Source of the DNA: Gemmatimonadota bacterium
GTDB lineage: Bacteria; Gemmatimonadota; Gemmatimonadetes; Gemmatimonadales; GWC2-71-9
Reading direction: 5' to 3'
Assembly (NCBI GenBank): GCA_016713785.1
Contig: JADJOM010000003.1
Location: forward strand, 1,259,501 to 1,323,500
DNA: 64,000 nt
The notes under the pieces were generated by a model. It searched no databases, had not been told where the DNA came from, and saw only the letters and a program-made list of their open reading frames with translations. Numbering within the stretch: position 1 is the first letter of the stretch; every line of letters starts with the position of its first letter. A program made the translations under genes and the position numbers. Below are positions 16,556 to 26,255 of this stretch, piece after piece.

Positions 16556-16613
16556 AAGTCTCTGTCCTCTTGTGAGTTACAGACCAGGAATGGTCGAATC
16601 TAGGCCGGTGGGC

Positions 16614-16640
16614 CCCCCGGCGTCAAACCGACGCCGGGGG
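16614..16640 (-). terminator. Hairpin between the pyk-pgi unit and the aldolase gene
   Basis: A perfect 11-base-pair stem, CCCCCGGCGTC (16614-16624) with GACGCCGGGGG (16630-16640), loop AAACC, starts 8 bases after the stop of the PPC protein gene. No U-tract follows on the minus strand. It separates the pyk/MBL/pgi/PPC unit from the aldolase unit and is probably a transcription end or attenuating structure. Confidence 0.55.
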
Positions 16641-16648
16641 ACTCGCGG

Positions 16649-18355
16649 CTAGCGGATCCTGAGCTTGAGCGTGTAGCGGCCGGTGAGCTTGTCGAAGGTA
16701 TTGGCCCGGATCCAGTACCGGCCGTTGGCCGGCAGCTCCAGGGTGATCTTCGCCGGCTCGCCCACCGGCGCCCCCTCGCTCTCGATCGAGCTGAAGGTGG
16801 CGTCGCCGGAGGGGGCGCGCCCCAGCAGCACGTAGGGCCGGAAGTCCTCTGACTTCATGGTGATGATGGCCACCTGCCCCTTCCGTCCCTCGAAGTACCA
16901 GGTGTCCACGTAGGTGCCGTCGCCGCTGTCCTCATCGTCCTCGGTGAGGCGGCCGCGCGTCTCCTCGCCCTTCTTGAGCTCCTTCACCTCGCGCCGGGCG
17001 GCGCCCGCCGGCTGGCCCTTGATGGCCTTGCTGAGATTGAGCCCCGACTGCAGCGGCCCCGCGGCCGGCACCGGCTGCGACGGCGGCGCGGGCTGGGCGG
17101 CGGCGGGCGCGGCGGCCGGCCCGGCGCGGTCACTGGTGACCATCAGGGTGTAGGCCCCCTCGCCCGAGAACAGGGCGTTGGGACGGACCCAGTACTCGCC
17201 GTCGCGGGCGAGGGTCACGACCAGCTTGGCGTCATCGCCCCCGGCGCCGTCGTTGTCGCTCTTCTCCCAGCTCCACCGCCCGTCAGTCACCGGGCCGAAC
17301 GTCAGGTACGCGTCGATCGTGGTGGACCGCTGGATCATGGTGAGGGTCTCTCCAGCGCGGCCCTGGTACACCCAGATGTCCGCGTAGCTGCCATCGGAGA
17401 TCTTCTCGTCACCGGCGCCGAGGGTGCCGCGCAGCTCCTGGCCCAGCACCACGGGCATGTGCGCGCCCGGGACGCTCGAGACCAGCGGGTTGCCGCCGGT
17501 GCTGACCGGCGCCTCGACCGGCAGGGCGTCGCCGCCCGCCGTGACCAGCAGGGTGTAGCTGCCGGTCTTGTTCTTGAAGAGCGTGTTGGCCCGGACGATA
17601 TAGTCGCCCTCGGCCGGCAGGGTGACGTCGACTTTGGAGTTGGTGCCGCCGGCCCCGTCGTCATCGCTCTCGAGGCTGACATAGGCGCCATCCACCAGGC
17701 GGCCGACGGCCAGGTAGGCGTCGAAGTCGGCGGAGGTCAGCGTGATGGCCAGGGTCTGGCCGCTGCGTCCGCGCAGGCTGTAGCTGTCGGCGAAGCTGTC
17801 GTCGTCGAGCACCTCGTCGCCCTGCTTGAGCTCGCCGGACACCGGGGTCCCGACGGTGATGGCGCCGACCACGCGGGGCCGGTCGGCCCCTCCGCCACCG
17901 GCCGCCACCGGGGCATCGCCCGTGACATCGGTCTCGAGGAGCAGGGTGTAGGCGCCGGTCTCGCCCTCGCTCAGCGTGTTGGCGCGGGCCACGAACTCGC
18001 CGCTCCGCGGCAGGACGGCGGTGACCTGGGGATTGGTGCCGCCGGCGCCGTCGTCGTCCGACTCGACCAGGTGGAACTCCCCGCTGTCATCGATCCAGCC
18101 CATGCTCAGGTAGGCATCGAAGGCGTCGGAGCGCATGGTGATCCGCACCCGCTGCCCGCTGGTCCCGCTGAAGCGCCAGAGGTCGGCGTAGGTGTTGTCG
18201 TCGAGGCGCAGGTCGCCCGACTTGAGCTCACCGCGCGCCTCGGTGCCCGGGCGCAGCAGGGCCTGGGCCCGCAGGCCGGCGGGGAGCAGGAGCGCGGTAC
18301 CCGCCAGCAGGCCGGCGAGGGTCAGGACACGGGCGGCAGAACGGGTGCTTCGCAT
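16649..18355 (-). CDS. Exported protein with four PPC-type beta-sandwich repeats
   Basis: 568 residues from the ATG at 18355, chosen because it places a normal signal peptide (ending GLRA|Q) at the N-terminus. An ATG at 18391 overlapping the pgi stop would add 12 acidic residues. Four repeats of about 105 residues each begin with a motif like 'D(D/G)x(S/T)(Y/F)(A/V)D' and end in 'G(R/A/S)YTL'. They match bacterial pre-peptidase C-terminal domains. Repeats 1-3 share an acidic 'SD(D/N)DGAGG' loop of calcium-binding appearance that is lost in repeat 4. There is no catalytic domain. A Pro/Ala linker separates repeats 3 and 4. Role unknown, probably binding in the periplasm or at the surface. Confidence 0.78.
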   Translation of the reverse strand: MRSTRSAARVLTLAGLLAGTALLLPAGLRAQALLRPGTEARGELKSGDLRLDDNTYADLWRFSGTSGQRVRITMRSDAFDAYLSMGWIDDSGEFHLVESDDDGAGGTNPQVTAVLPRSGEFVARANTLSEGETGAYTLLLETDVTGDAPVAAGGGGADRPRVVGAITVGTPVSGELKQGDEVLDDDSFADSYSLRGRSGQTLAITLTSADFDAYLAVGRLVDGAYVSLESDDDGAGGTNSKVDVTLPAEGDYIVRANTLFKNKTGSYTLLVTAGGDALPVEAPVSTGGNPLVSSVPGAHMPVVLGQELRGTLGAGDEKISDGSYADIWVYQGRAGETLTMIQRSTTIDAYLTFGPVTDGRWSWEKSDNDGAGGDDAKLVVTLARDGEYWVRPNALFSGEGAYTLMVTSDRAGPAAAPAAAQPAPPSQPVPAAGPLQSGLNLSKAIKGQPAGAARREVKELKKGEETRGRLTEDDEDSGDGTYVDTWYFEGRKGQVAIITMKSEDFRPYVLLGRAPSGDATFSSIESEGAPVGEPAKITLELPANGRYWIRANTFDKLTGRYTLKLRIR

Positions 18356-18387
18356 GGGGTCGGCATCCTGTGGGTGTTGGAGGTCCG

Positions 18388-19764
18388 TCATGCTTCATCG
18401 CCGGCGGGCAGGCCCAGAGGCTCGGCCTCGAACCCGGGGCGGCCCATCGCGGCAAAGGTCAGGCGCTTGCCCAGCTCCACCCCCGGCTGGTCGAAGGGGT
18501 CCACGCCGTACCAGACCCCCGCGTACCCGGTGGCCAGCTGGAAGAACATGATGGCCTCGCCGAGCGCGGCCGCCGAAAGCTCCGGCAGGTGCAGGGCGCA
18601 GCTCATCCGGCCCATGCGGGCCAGCGCCGCGGAGGTGGCCTGGTACTCGGCCTGCAAGAGCCCGGCCAGCGTATGCCCCGGGAGGTAGGCCAGGTCGGCG
18701 GGCAGGTCCTTGCCGGCGGGGATGGTGATGTCCTCGCCGAGACGGTCCACCGCCATGAAGGTCACGACCTTGTCGTAGGGGCCTTCCATGAACAGCTGGA
18801 CCTGGCTGTGCTGGTCGGTGGGCCCGACGGCCCCGAGCGGGGTGGGGCCGGTATGGACCTCCTGGCCCCGGCGATCCCGCGCCTTGCCGAGGCTCTCGGC
18901 CCACAACTGCCGGAACCACTCGGCGAACTCGCGCAACCGGTCGGTGTAGGGCATCAGGACATGAATCCGGGCGCCGAGCGAGGTGTCGGCGGCCCAGTGC
19001 AGCGCGGCCCAGAGGGCGGCCGGGTTGCGCAGCAGGTCGTCCGCGTCGGCCTTGACGAGCGCGGTGCGCGCCCCCGCGAGCAGCCCCTCGATGTCGATGC
19101 CCACCAGCGCCGCGGGCAGCAGGCCCACGGGCGAGAGGACGCTGAAGCGGCCGCCCACGTCGGCGGGGACTTCCAGGGCGGCGATACCGTCCCGGGCGGC
19201 GATCTCCCGCAGGGCGCCCCGTTTCGGGTCGGTGGTGAAGACCAGGTGCCGCACCGCGGCGGGTCCCAGCGCCGCCTCCAGCCACTGCCGCACCACCAGG
19301 TACTGGGCCATGGTCTCGGCGGTGCCGCCCGACTTGCTGATGACGTTGACGAGTGCGCGGCGGGGATCGATCCGGCGGAGCGCCTCTCCGACGGAGGTGG
19401 GGTCGACGTTGTCGAGCACCGTCAGGCGGGGAAAGAACTCCCGGCCCTCGTCGTCGAGCTCGTTCCAGGCGGGGCGCTTGAGGGCGTTGAGCAGCGCCTT
19501 CATCCCGAGCGCGGAGCCGCCGATGCCGAGCACCAGGACGTGATCGAACGCCTGCCCCACCCCGTCGGCAAAGCGCCGGATCTGCTGCACCGACGCGTCC
19601 TGGCTGCCCAGCCCGTAGAAGCCGTATTCCCCCTGGCCGCGGCGCCGGCGCACCTCCGCCTGCACGTCGCCGAACCGGCGGGTGAGTTCCAGCAGCCGGG
19701 GGCGCGGGAGGCCGTGCACGCCGTCCAGCCGGTCGCCGAGCATCCGTCCGTATTGCAGCTTCAT
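18388..19764 (-). CDS. pgi: Glucose-6-phosphate isomerase
   Basis: 458 residues, the shorter bacterial form. SIS-fold signatures are clear: 'VLVLGIGGSALGMKALLNAL', 'VISKSGGTAETMAQYLVVRQ' and 'GRFSVLSPVGLLPAALVGID', with the C-terminal 'GPTPLGAVGPTDQHSQVQLFMEG' carrying the conserved Gln-His. It interconverts glucose-6-phosphate and fructose-6-phosphate. The ATG overlaps the MBL-fold gene stop (ATGA), and its own stop overlaps an upstream possible ATG of the PPC protein gene. The pyk-MBL-pgi arrangement puts two glycolytic enzymes in one transcript. Confidence 0.95.
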   Translation of the reverse strand: MKLQYGRMLGDRLDGVHGLPRPRLLELTRRFGDVQAEVRRRRGQGEYGFYGLGSQDASVQQIRRFADGVGQAFDHVLVLGIGGSALGMKALLNALKRPAWNELDDEGREFFPRLTVLDNVDPTSVGEALRRIDPRRALVNVISKSGGTAETMAQYLVVRQWLEAALGPAAVRHLVFTTDPKRGALREIAARDGIAALEVPADVGGRFSVLSPVGLLPAALVGIDIEGLLAGARTALVKADADDLLRNPAALWAALHWAADTSLGARIHVLMPYTDRLREFAEWFRQLWAESLGKARDRRGQEVHTGPTPLGAVGPTDQHSQVQLFMEGPYDKVVTFMAVDRLGEDITIPAGKDLPADLAYLPGHTLAGLLQAEYQATSAALARMGRMSCALHLPELSAAALGEAIMFFQLATGYAGVWYGVDPFDQPGVELGKRLTFAAMGRPGFEAEPLGLPAGDEA

Positions 19765-20540
19765 GCCGTGACCTCGATCGAAAGTCCGTCGTGGGCGGGA
19801 AACACGCCCGGGGGCAGCTGCCGCTCCAGCTCGGCGTGCCCCGTCTCATGGGTGAGGTGCGTCAGGTAGGTCCGCTCCGCGCCCAGGGCGCGGGCGGTCT
19901 CGATGGCCTCGCCGATCGAGAGGTGGGTCGGGTGCGGCCGCCACCACAGCGAGTTGAGCACCAGCACCTTGAGGCCGGCCAGCGCGCCGTAGGCCGCCGG
20001 CGGGATGGCCTTCACGTCGGTGATGTAGGCAACCGGCCCGAAGCGGTAGCCGAACACCCGCAGGTAGCCATGCTCGAACGCCAGCGGCAGCACCGGGATG
20101 CCCGCGATCTCCACCGGGACCCCCGGCTCGAGCGCGGCCAGCTCGAGCAGCGGCTTGGAGGTGCCCTCGAAGGCGTGCACGTCCTGGTCGAAGATGTAGC
20201 GGAACCCCTCGCGCACCCGGGCCAGCGTCTCGGCCGGTCCGTAGCAGGTGAGCGGCGTGCGGGAGCGCACCGAGAAGATCCGCAGGTCGTCGATGCCGTT
20301 GAGGTGATCGGCGTGCTCGTGGGTGTAGAGCACCGCGTCGACCCGCTCCACCCCCGCGGCCAGGAGCTGCAGGCGCAGCTCCGGCGCGGTGTCGATCAGC
20401 AGCGTGCGCCCCCCCGCCTCGACCAGGGCCCCGGAGCGTGACCGGCGGTCGCGCGGGTCGGACGAGGTGCAGACGGCGCAGCGGCAGCCGATCTGCGGGA
20501 CCCCGAACGAGGTGCCGGTGCCGAGGAAGGTGAGCCGCAC
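19761..20540 (-). CDS. MBL-fold metal-dependent hydrolase (PhnP-like)
   Basis: 259 residues from a GTG at 20540, two bases after the pyk stop. The metal-binding motif HxHxDH is present in 'YTHEHADHLNGIDDLR', later ligands are in 'AYITDVKAIP' and 'YLTHLTHETGHAEL', and the N-terminal 'LTFLGTGTSFGVPQIGCRCAVCTSSD' carries the cysteine pair seen in PhnP-type proteins. This family includes cyclic phosphate phosphodiesterases. The natural substrate here is unknown. Its coupling to pyk and pgi suggests a housekeeping clean-up role, but that is inference. Confidence 0.85.
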   Translation of the reverse strand: MRLTFLGTGTSFGVPQIGCRCAVCTSSDPRDRRSRSGALVEAGGRTLLIDTAPELRLQLLAAGVERVDAVLYTHEHADHLNGIDDLRIFSVRSRTPLTCYGPAETLARVREGFRYIFDQDVHAFEGTSKPLLELAALEPGVPVEIAGIPVLPLAFEHGYLRVFGYRFGPVAYITDVKAIPPAAYGALAGLKVLVLNSLWWRPHPTHLSIGEAIETARALGAERTYLTHLTHETGHAELERQLPPGVFPAHDGLSIEVTA

Positions 20541-20542
20541 CC

Positions 20543-22009
<1,467 letters not shown>

Positions 22010-22130
22010 GGGACTCCTCGGGCTGGGCGGATGGCTTGGCGTGGTGGGAGTCTAATCGCGCGGAGGGGGTGACGGAACGGCGTGAAACGCGGCCTGGAAT
22101 CCCCCGGACCGGGGCCGGCCAGGAGGTGAT

Positions 22131-23705
22131 TCAGCGCCGGTACACGACCTCCCCCCCGACCACCGTCAGCCGGACCTCCGCCTCGCGCACGGCCAGCCAG
22201 TCCCCCCGTTCCGCGCCCGCGTCCATCCCCCAGACCACCAGGTCGGCGTCGAAGCCGGGCGCGAGCTGACCGCTGTGATCGGCCACCCCGCCGGCGATCG
22301 CGTTGCCCACCGTATAGGCGCGCACCGACTCCTCAAAGGTGAGACGCTCCTCCGGGTACCACCCTTCCCCGAAGCTGCCATCCGCCGCCACCCGCGCCAT
22401 CGCCGCGACAATCCCGTGGCGCGGGTCGGGGGTCGCCACCGGCACGTCGCTGCCGAAGGCGAGGATCGCGCCAGCCCGGCGCAGACCCTGGAAGGCGTAG
22501 GCCCCGCGGCCGCGGCCGCCCCAGCGCTCCTCCGCGAGCCCGACGTCGGCCGGCAGGTGGGCCGGCTGCATGGAGAGCACGATGCCGCGGGCCGCGGCGC
22601 GGCCCAGGTCATCGGGGTGCACGCACTGGAAGTGCTCGATCCGGTGCGGCAGCGCGGTCCCCGGCAGCGGCTCGAGCAGGTCGAGGGCCTGGCGCACGGC
22701 GGCATCGCCGATGGCGTGGACGGCCAGGCTGATGCCTGCCTCCGCCGCCACCCGGACCACGCGACGGGCATTGCCGGCCTCGGCCAGGGGCACCCCGAGC
22801 TCCGCAGTCCCCTCATAGGGCTCCAGCATCCAGGCGGTGCGGCTGCCCAGGCTGCCATCCAGGAACAGCTTCACCCCGCCCAGCCGGAGCCACGGGGTCC
22901 CGAGCCCGCTGCGGACGCCGGCGGCCAGGAGGTCGCCGAGCTGGGCGACCGGCGGGTGGAAGAGGACCCGCAGGCGGAGCTCCCCGGCCGCCTCGAGGGC
23001 ACGAAACCCCCGAAGCGCGTCCGGCCCCTCCACGTCGTGGATGCCGGTCAGCCCGAGGCGGTGGGCGGCCTGCTGGGCCTCCCGGAGCCCGGTCAGGATG
23101 GCGGAGGGATCCGGGTCGGGCAGCACCCGGCGGACCAGGTCCACCGCGCGCTCCAGCAGGACCCCGGTCGGCTCGCCGCCGGGGTCCCGCACGATCCGCC
23201 CGCCGGCCGGGTCGGGGGTGTCACGTCCGATACCGGCCATTGCGAGTGCGGCGGAGTTGACCCAGGCGGCGTGGATATCAATGGACTCGAGGAACGCTGG
23301 CACCGAGGTCACGGCGTCCAGCGAGCGGCGGTCGGGGGCGTCCTCCCACCGGTTGGCATCCCAGCCATGCCCCCGCAACCAGCCCTGCTCCGGCACCCCG
23401 CCGGCCACCCGGCGCAGGGCCTCGGACCGGCGGGCGGCACCGGCCAGGTGCACCCGCCGCCGGTTCTGGGCCCACATGGCAAAGTGGGTGTGGCCGTCCA
23501 CAAAGCCGGGGGTGATCAGGGTCCGGGGGAGGTCGAAGCGCGCCACCCGCGAGGGGACCCGCCGCTCCAGCTCCCGCGCCGCCCCGACCGCCCGGATGAC
23601 CCCATCCTGCCACCAGATGGCGTCTCCCTCCACCCCGGGAATCAGGGACAGGACCCGGCCTCCGCGGAGCAGGCCACTGGCGGGGACGGCGAGGGGAATA
23701 TCCAC
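22131..23705 (-). CDS. Amidohydrolase family protein (YtcJ-like)
   Basis: About 524 residues from a GTG at 23705. An ATG at 23768 would add 21 residues unlike the family's start. Composite-domain beginning 'LLRGGRVLSLIPG', metal-binding 'ITPGFVDGHTHFAMW', then 'GVKLFLDGSLGSRTAWM', 'LAVHAIGDAAVRQALDLL', 'HRIEHFQCVHPDD', 'AFGSDVPVATPDPRHG' and the closing 'GQLAPGFDADLVVWGMD' all match the YtcJ-type amidohydrolases. Members hydrolyse amides or N-formyl groups, but their substrates are mostly unknown. It has no signal peptide in the chosen form. It stands alone next to the AT-rich intergenic region. Confidence 0.87.
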   Translation of the reverse strand: MDIPLAVPASGLLRGGRVLSLIPGVEGDAIWWQDGVIRAVGAARELERRVPSRVARFDLPRTLITPGFVDGHTHFAMWAQNRRRVHLAGAARRSEALRRVAGGVPEQGWLRGHGWDANRWEDAPDRRSLDAVTSVPAFLESIDIHAAWVNSAALAMAGIGRDTPDPAGGRIVRDPGGEPTGVLLERAVDLVRRVLPDPDPSAILTGLREAQQAAHRLGLTGIHDVEGPDALRGFRALEAAGELRLRVLFHPPVAQLGDLLAAGVRSGLGTPWLRLGGVKLFLDGSLGSRTAWMLEPYEGTAELGVPLAEAGNARRVVRVAAEAGISLAVHAIGDAAVRQALDLLEPLPGTALPHRIEHFQCVHPDDLGRAAARGIVLSMQPAHLPADVGLAEERWGGRGRGAYAFQGLRRAGAILAFGSDVPVATPDPRHGIVAAMARVAADGSFGEGWYPEERLTFEESVRAYTVGNAIAGGVADHSGQLAPGFDADLVVWGMDAGAERGDWLAVREAEVRLTVVGGEVVYRR

Positions 23706-24068
23706 AACCCAACTTAGTCCGGGGACCTCTGCGTTCACCACCGGCAGACCAGAAATCCGGAGTTGCATGGATTGCTACTTTTCCACAACGCGACACCAAC
23801 GGCGCAACCCGCTCGGCAGCCCAGCCAGGAGTCACCAACGTCTGTGGATTGGCTGGTTTTTCCACATGTGGAATGGGGAAATGGCCGCAGGCTGGCCAGT
23901 AGAACCCATCCGGACAAAGCACTAGACCGCCACCTTGTTTTCCACTTGAAGTCAATCAGCTAACCACAATGCCCACAATGGGAAAAAGCACTCGCTGGAT
24001 GTTGATAATGTAACTGGCGACAGTGTCGTCAGTACTGGGTATTCTATGCACAGATTGTGTATACAATC
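23698..24068. other. Cluster of DnaA-box-like 9-mers in the AT-rich intergenic region (candidate oriC or DnaA-titration site)
   Basis: This is the only gene-free stretch over 300 bases (about 23,706-24,270) and is visibly AT-richer than its surroundings. It holds eight sites close to TTATNCACA: ATATCCACA (23698), TTTTCCACA (23779 and 23858), the reverse of CAATCCACA (23843) and CATTCCACA (23867), TTTTCCACT (23938), CTATGCACA (24044) and the reverse of GTATACACA (24056). Two of them form the perfect palindrome TTCCACATGTGGAA (23860-23873). No dnaA, dnaN or gyrB lies in the window and gene direction does not flip here, so an origin is a hypothesis. The rest of the gap holds an inverted repeat (24053-24068) and a terminator. 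Confidence 0.45.
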
Positions 24069-24203
24069 GAAGTGACAGTGACGCCGTTGCCCAGAGGCGG
24101 GTCCGGCCTGCCGATGGGGAGAACTCGGAGCCCTCTTTCGACCCTTGTCCGGCCTCGATCCCCATCTTCCCTGAGCACGAGTCAGGGACCGCGGTGGACG
24201 TGG

Positions 24204-24232
24204 AAAACCCCGGCGGGCTGGGCCCACCGGGG
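24204..24232 (-). terminator. Rho-independent terminator of the 24271-25119 gene
   Basis: A strong GC stem (24208-24218 with 24222-24232, one C-A mismatch, loop TGG) lies 38 bases after the TAA of the gene on the minus strand and is followed on that strand by TTTT. It is the only hairpin in the window with a recognisable U-run. Confidence 0.65.
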
Positions 24233-24270
24233 TCGCTGTCGTCGGCTCGAGCACCACGCCCCGCTACCGT

Positions 24271-25119
24271 TTATTCGACAAAATCCACACGCCCCGTACC
24301 ACCGGTGACGAGATGGCCGACCAGCCGGATCGGTGATTCCGTGAGGGACTTGGCCAGGTCTCCCTTTCCCTGGATCCGGAGCGAACCGGACAACCCGGCA
24401 ATTCCCGTGGGGGTGGCTTGGAACGCCACCAGCCAGATCCGGTTGTCCTCCCCCTTCACGACCGACTGGTAGGACACGGGCGCCACCGCCAGGCTCGAGT
24501 CCGGGCTGGGGTGCCCCGCGAAGGCCACGGTGGTCCGGCCCAGCCTCAACGAGAACTCCTCGTCCTCCGACTCCTTGACCGGGAGCCGGTTGATCTCCAG
24601 ACGTTCCATCTCCACGAACTCCAGCTGCATCTGGCGCTTGAGCCCGGAGCTGTTGGTACCCAGGACCACCTGGGAGAGGCCGGGACGGGCGCCGAGGCGC
24701 TCCCCGGTGGCGCTGATCCCCCACCAGAAGAGCGCCAGCTGCTTGCCACCATCACCACGGTCGTAGGCCCGCCGGTTGACCGAGACCCCCTCGGTGTACC
24801 AGGTGCAGATCTGGGCGGGAATCCAGTCGGCGTAGGTCGGCTCGTCGGTGATCACCCGCCGGAGGGCGGGCTGGAGGGCAGGATCCTCCCGGGCGGGGAC
24901 GGCCCGCGCCCCGCGGAGCAGCAGCTCGCCGGCCGCCTTGGGCGCCATCAGGAAGTACACGCACCAGCCCCCGCGCGTGGGCCCCAGGTCCCAGGCGACC
25001 TTGGGTTCCCGTGGGGGGAGCGTGCCGCCGCTCTGGGCCGCGAGGGCAGGGCCGGCGAGCAGTGCTGCAAGGAGGACGGCGGCGGATCCGGCACACAGCG
25101 GGCGGCGGGGGACGGTCAT
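24271..25119 (-). CDS. Exported protein of unknown function
   Basis: 282 residues from the ATG at 25119. The signal peptide (about 1-29) ends ALAA|Q. The mature part is 'GWCVYFLMAPKAAGELLLRGARAVPA' followed by a beta-rich region with 'CTWYTEGVSVNRRAYDRGDGGKQLALFWWGISA' and 'RTTVAFAGHPSPDSSLAVAP'. I do not recognise a family. It begins 22 bases after the peroxiredoxin gene and may share its transcript. A terminator follows its stop. The protein probably works in the periplasm or at the outer membrane. An ATG at 25185 would add 22 residues without improving the signal peptide. Confidence 0.65.
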   Translation of the reverse strand: MTVPRRPLCAGSAAVLLAALLAGPALAAQSGGTLPPREPKVAWDLGPTRGGWCVYFLMAPKAAGELLLRGARAVPAREDPALQPALRRVITDEPTYADWIPAQICTWYTEGVSVNRRAYDRGDGGKQLALFWWGISATGERLGARPGLSQVVLGTNSSGLKRQMQLEFVEMERLEINRLPVKESEDEEFSLRLGRTTVAFAGHPSPDSSLAVAPVSYQSVVKGEDNRIWLVAFQATPTGIAGLSGSLRIQGKGDLAKSLTESPIRLVGHLVTGGTGRVDFVE

Positions 25120-25141
25120 CGGCAGCGATCCGGAGTGGGTG

Positions 25142-25681
25142 TCAACGACCCTGCCGGGCGTCAGCCACGGCCCGGCCAAGGTCACGGTAGGAGTCAGGCT
25201 CGAGGGCCCGGAAGCGGAGGTCGGTGTAGCTCACCTCGCCCTTCCGATTGAGGACGTAGACGGTACGGCGGTTGTAGCCGGGGCGGTCGGCGGCGCTGCC
25301 GTACGCCCGGGCCACCCGCTGGTCCTGGTCGGCCAGGAGGCGGAAGGGCAGCCCCAGGCTGGCGGCGAACCGCTGCTGGGTCTCGAGGGAGTCGGCGCTG
25401 ATCCCTACCACCACCACGTCGTCCCCGAACAGCTCGGTATACTGCTCGGCGAAGGTGCGCATCTCCGCGGTGCATCCCGGGGTGAAGGCCCGCGGAAAGA
25501 ACGCCAGGACCACGACCCGGCCCCGCTGGGCGCTGAGGCTGAACCAGGGCTCGGTGGTGACCACCCCGTCCCTGGAGGCCCACGGGAGGGAAAAGTCGGA
25601 GGCCCGGTCGCCGACCCGGGGCCCGTCGACCAGTACCGCGGTGGGACGACCGATGGCGCTGTCGGGAGCCGCCTGGGCCAC
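25142..25681 (-). CDS. Peroxiredoxin (AhpC/TSA or Bcp-like, 1-Cys), apparent frame break at its N-terminus
   Basis: 179 residues as an intact frame from a GTG at 25681. The thioredoxin-fold peroxidase core is clear: 'VGDRASDFSLPWASRDG', 'RVVVLAFFPRAFTPGCTAEM' with peroxidatic Cys70 and preceding Thr/Pro, then 'VVVVGISADSLETQQRFAASLGLPF'. No second cysteine is present, so it would depend on an outside thiol reductant. The TlpA-like and DsbD-like genes directly upstream would be logical donors in the periplasm. A signal peptide is encoded just before it but in another frame (25682-25742), so the native protein was probably exported and one base in the run at 25681-25690 is extra. Confidence 0.85.
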   Translation of the reverse strand: MAQAAPDSAIGRPTAVLVDGPRVGDRASDFSLPWASRDGVVTTEPWFSLSAQRGRVVVLAFFPRAFTPGCTAEMRTFAEQYTELFGDDVVVVGISADSLETQQRFAASLGLPFRLLADQDQRVARAYGSAADRPGYNRRTVYVLNRKGEVSYTDLRFRALEPDSYRDLGRAVADARQGR

Positions 25682-25742
25682 CCCCGGGGGCGGCGGCGAG
25701 GAGGGCCCCCAAGGCCGGGATGAGGAGGGCGTGCAGTCGCAT
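25682..25742 (-). other. Out-of-frame signal-peptide segment preceding the peroxiredoxin
   Basis: An ATG at 25742, three bases after the TlpA-like gene's stop, opens 'MRLHALLIPALGALLAAAPG', a textbook signal peptide. At the C5G5 run (25681-25690) this frame leaves the peroxiredoxin frame. Removing one base would give '...LLAAAPGVAQAAPDSAIG', joining it smoothly to the enzyme with a cleavage site at VA|Q or QA|A. It is either a sequencing or assembly error in a homopolymer, or a real frameshift. Confidence 0.6.
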
Positions 25743-25745
25743 CAG

Positions 25746-26255
25746 TTACTCCTTTACGCCAGCCACCTGCTTGAGCGCCGGCTCGAATCGCTGGTCCGCC
25801 CCGACGCCGGTGTAGACCACCCGGCCGGCCGCGTCGAGGATCACGACGAACGAGGTGGCCGGCGCCTGGTAGGCCCGGGTGCTGGCCCCCCGGTCATCGT
25901 ACAGGATGCGGAAGGGGACCGTGTGCTGCTCAAGGTAACGGCGCACCCGCTCCGGTGTCTGGTTCACCGTCACATTCACCCCCAGGAACTCCACCCGGTC
26001 GCCGAACTCGCGGTGCGCCGCCACGAAGCGGGGCAGCAGTTCCTCGCAGTTGGAGCACCAGGTGGCCCAGAACTCGATCAGGACCGGCTTCTTCCCCACC
26101 CACTGGCCGAGGTCCACGGCCTTGCCATCGAGGTCGTTCACGCTGACCAGGGGTGCCCGGGTCCCGAGCGGGATCCCGGACTCCCCCTGCCCCGCGAGCG
26201 GGAGGGCGAAGAGCAGCGCGGCGGCGATCCCGCCGGTGGAAACCAGGCGACGCAT
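25746..26255 (-). CDS. Exported TlpA-like thioredoxin-fold protein
   Basis: 169 residues from the ATG at 26255, which overlaps the DsbD-like stop (TGATG). The signal peptide ends PLAG|Q. The mature part has 'GTRAPLVSVNDLDGKAVDLGQWVGKKPVLIEFWATWCSNCEELLP' with the redox pair C67-x-x-C70, and 'ATSFVVILDAAGRVVYTGVG' with the cis-Pro region (A-T-S). Such periplasmic thioredoxins reduce specific disulfides, for example in cytochrome c assembly or on peroxiredoxins. The DsbD-like membrane carrier encoded immediately upstream would keep it reduced, and the peroxiredoxin gene follows by three bases. Confidence 0.87.
   Translation of the reverse strand: MRRLVSTGGIAAALLFALPLAGQGESGIPLGTRAPLVSVNDLDGKAVDLGQWVGKKPVLIEFWATWCSNCEELLPRFVAAHREFGDRVEFLGVNVTVNQTPERVRRYLEQHTVPFRILYDDRGASTRAYQAPATSFVVILDAAGRVVYTGVGADQRFEPALKQVAGVKE

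Noticed and set aside
23860..23873. The palindrome TTCCACATGTGGAA as a parS site
   Set aside because: It does not match the ParB-binding consensus (TGTTNCACGTGAAACA). Two inverted DnaA-box-like sites explain it better.
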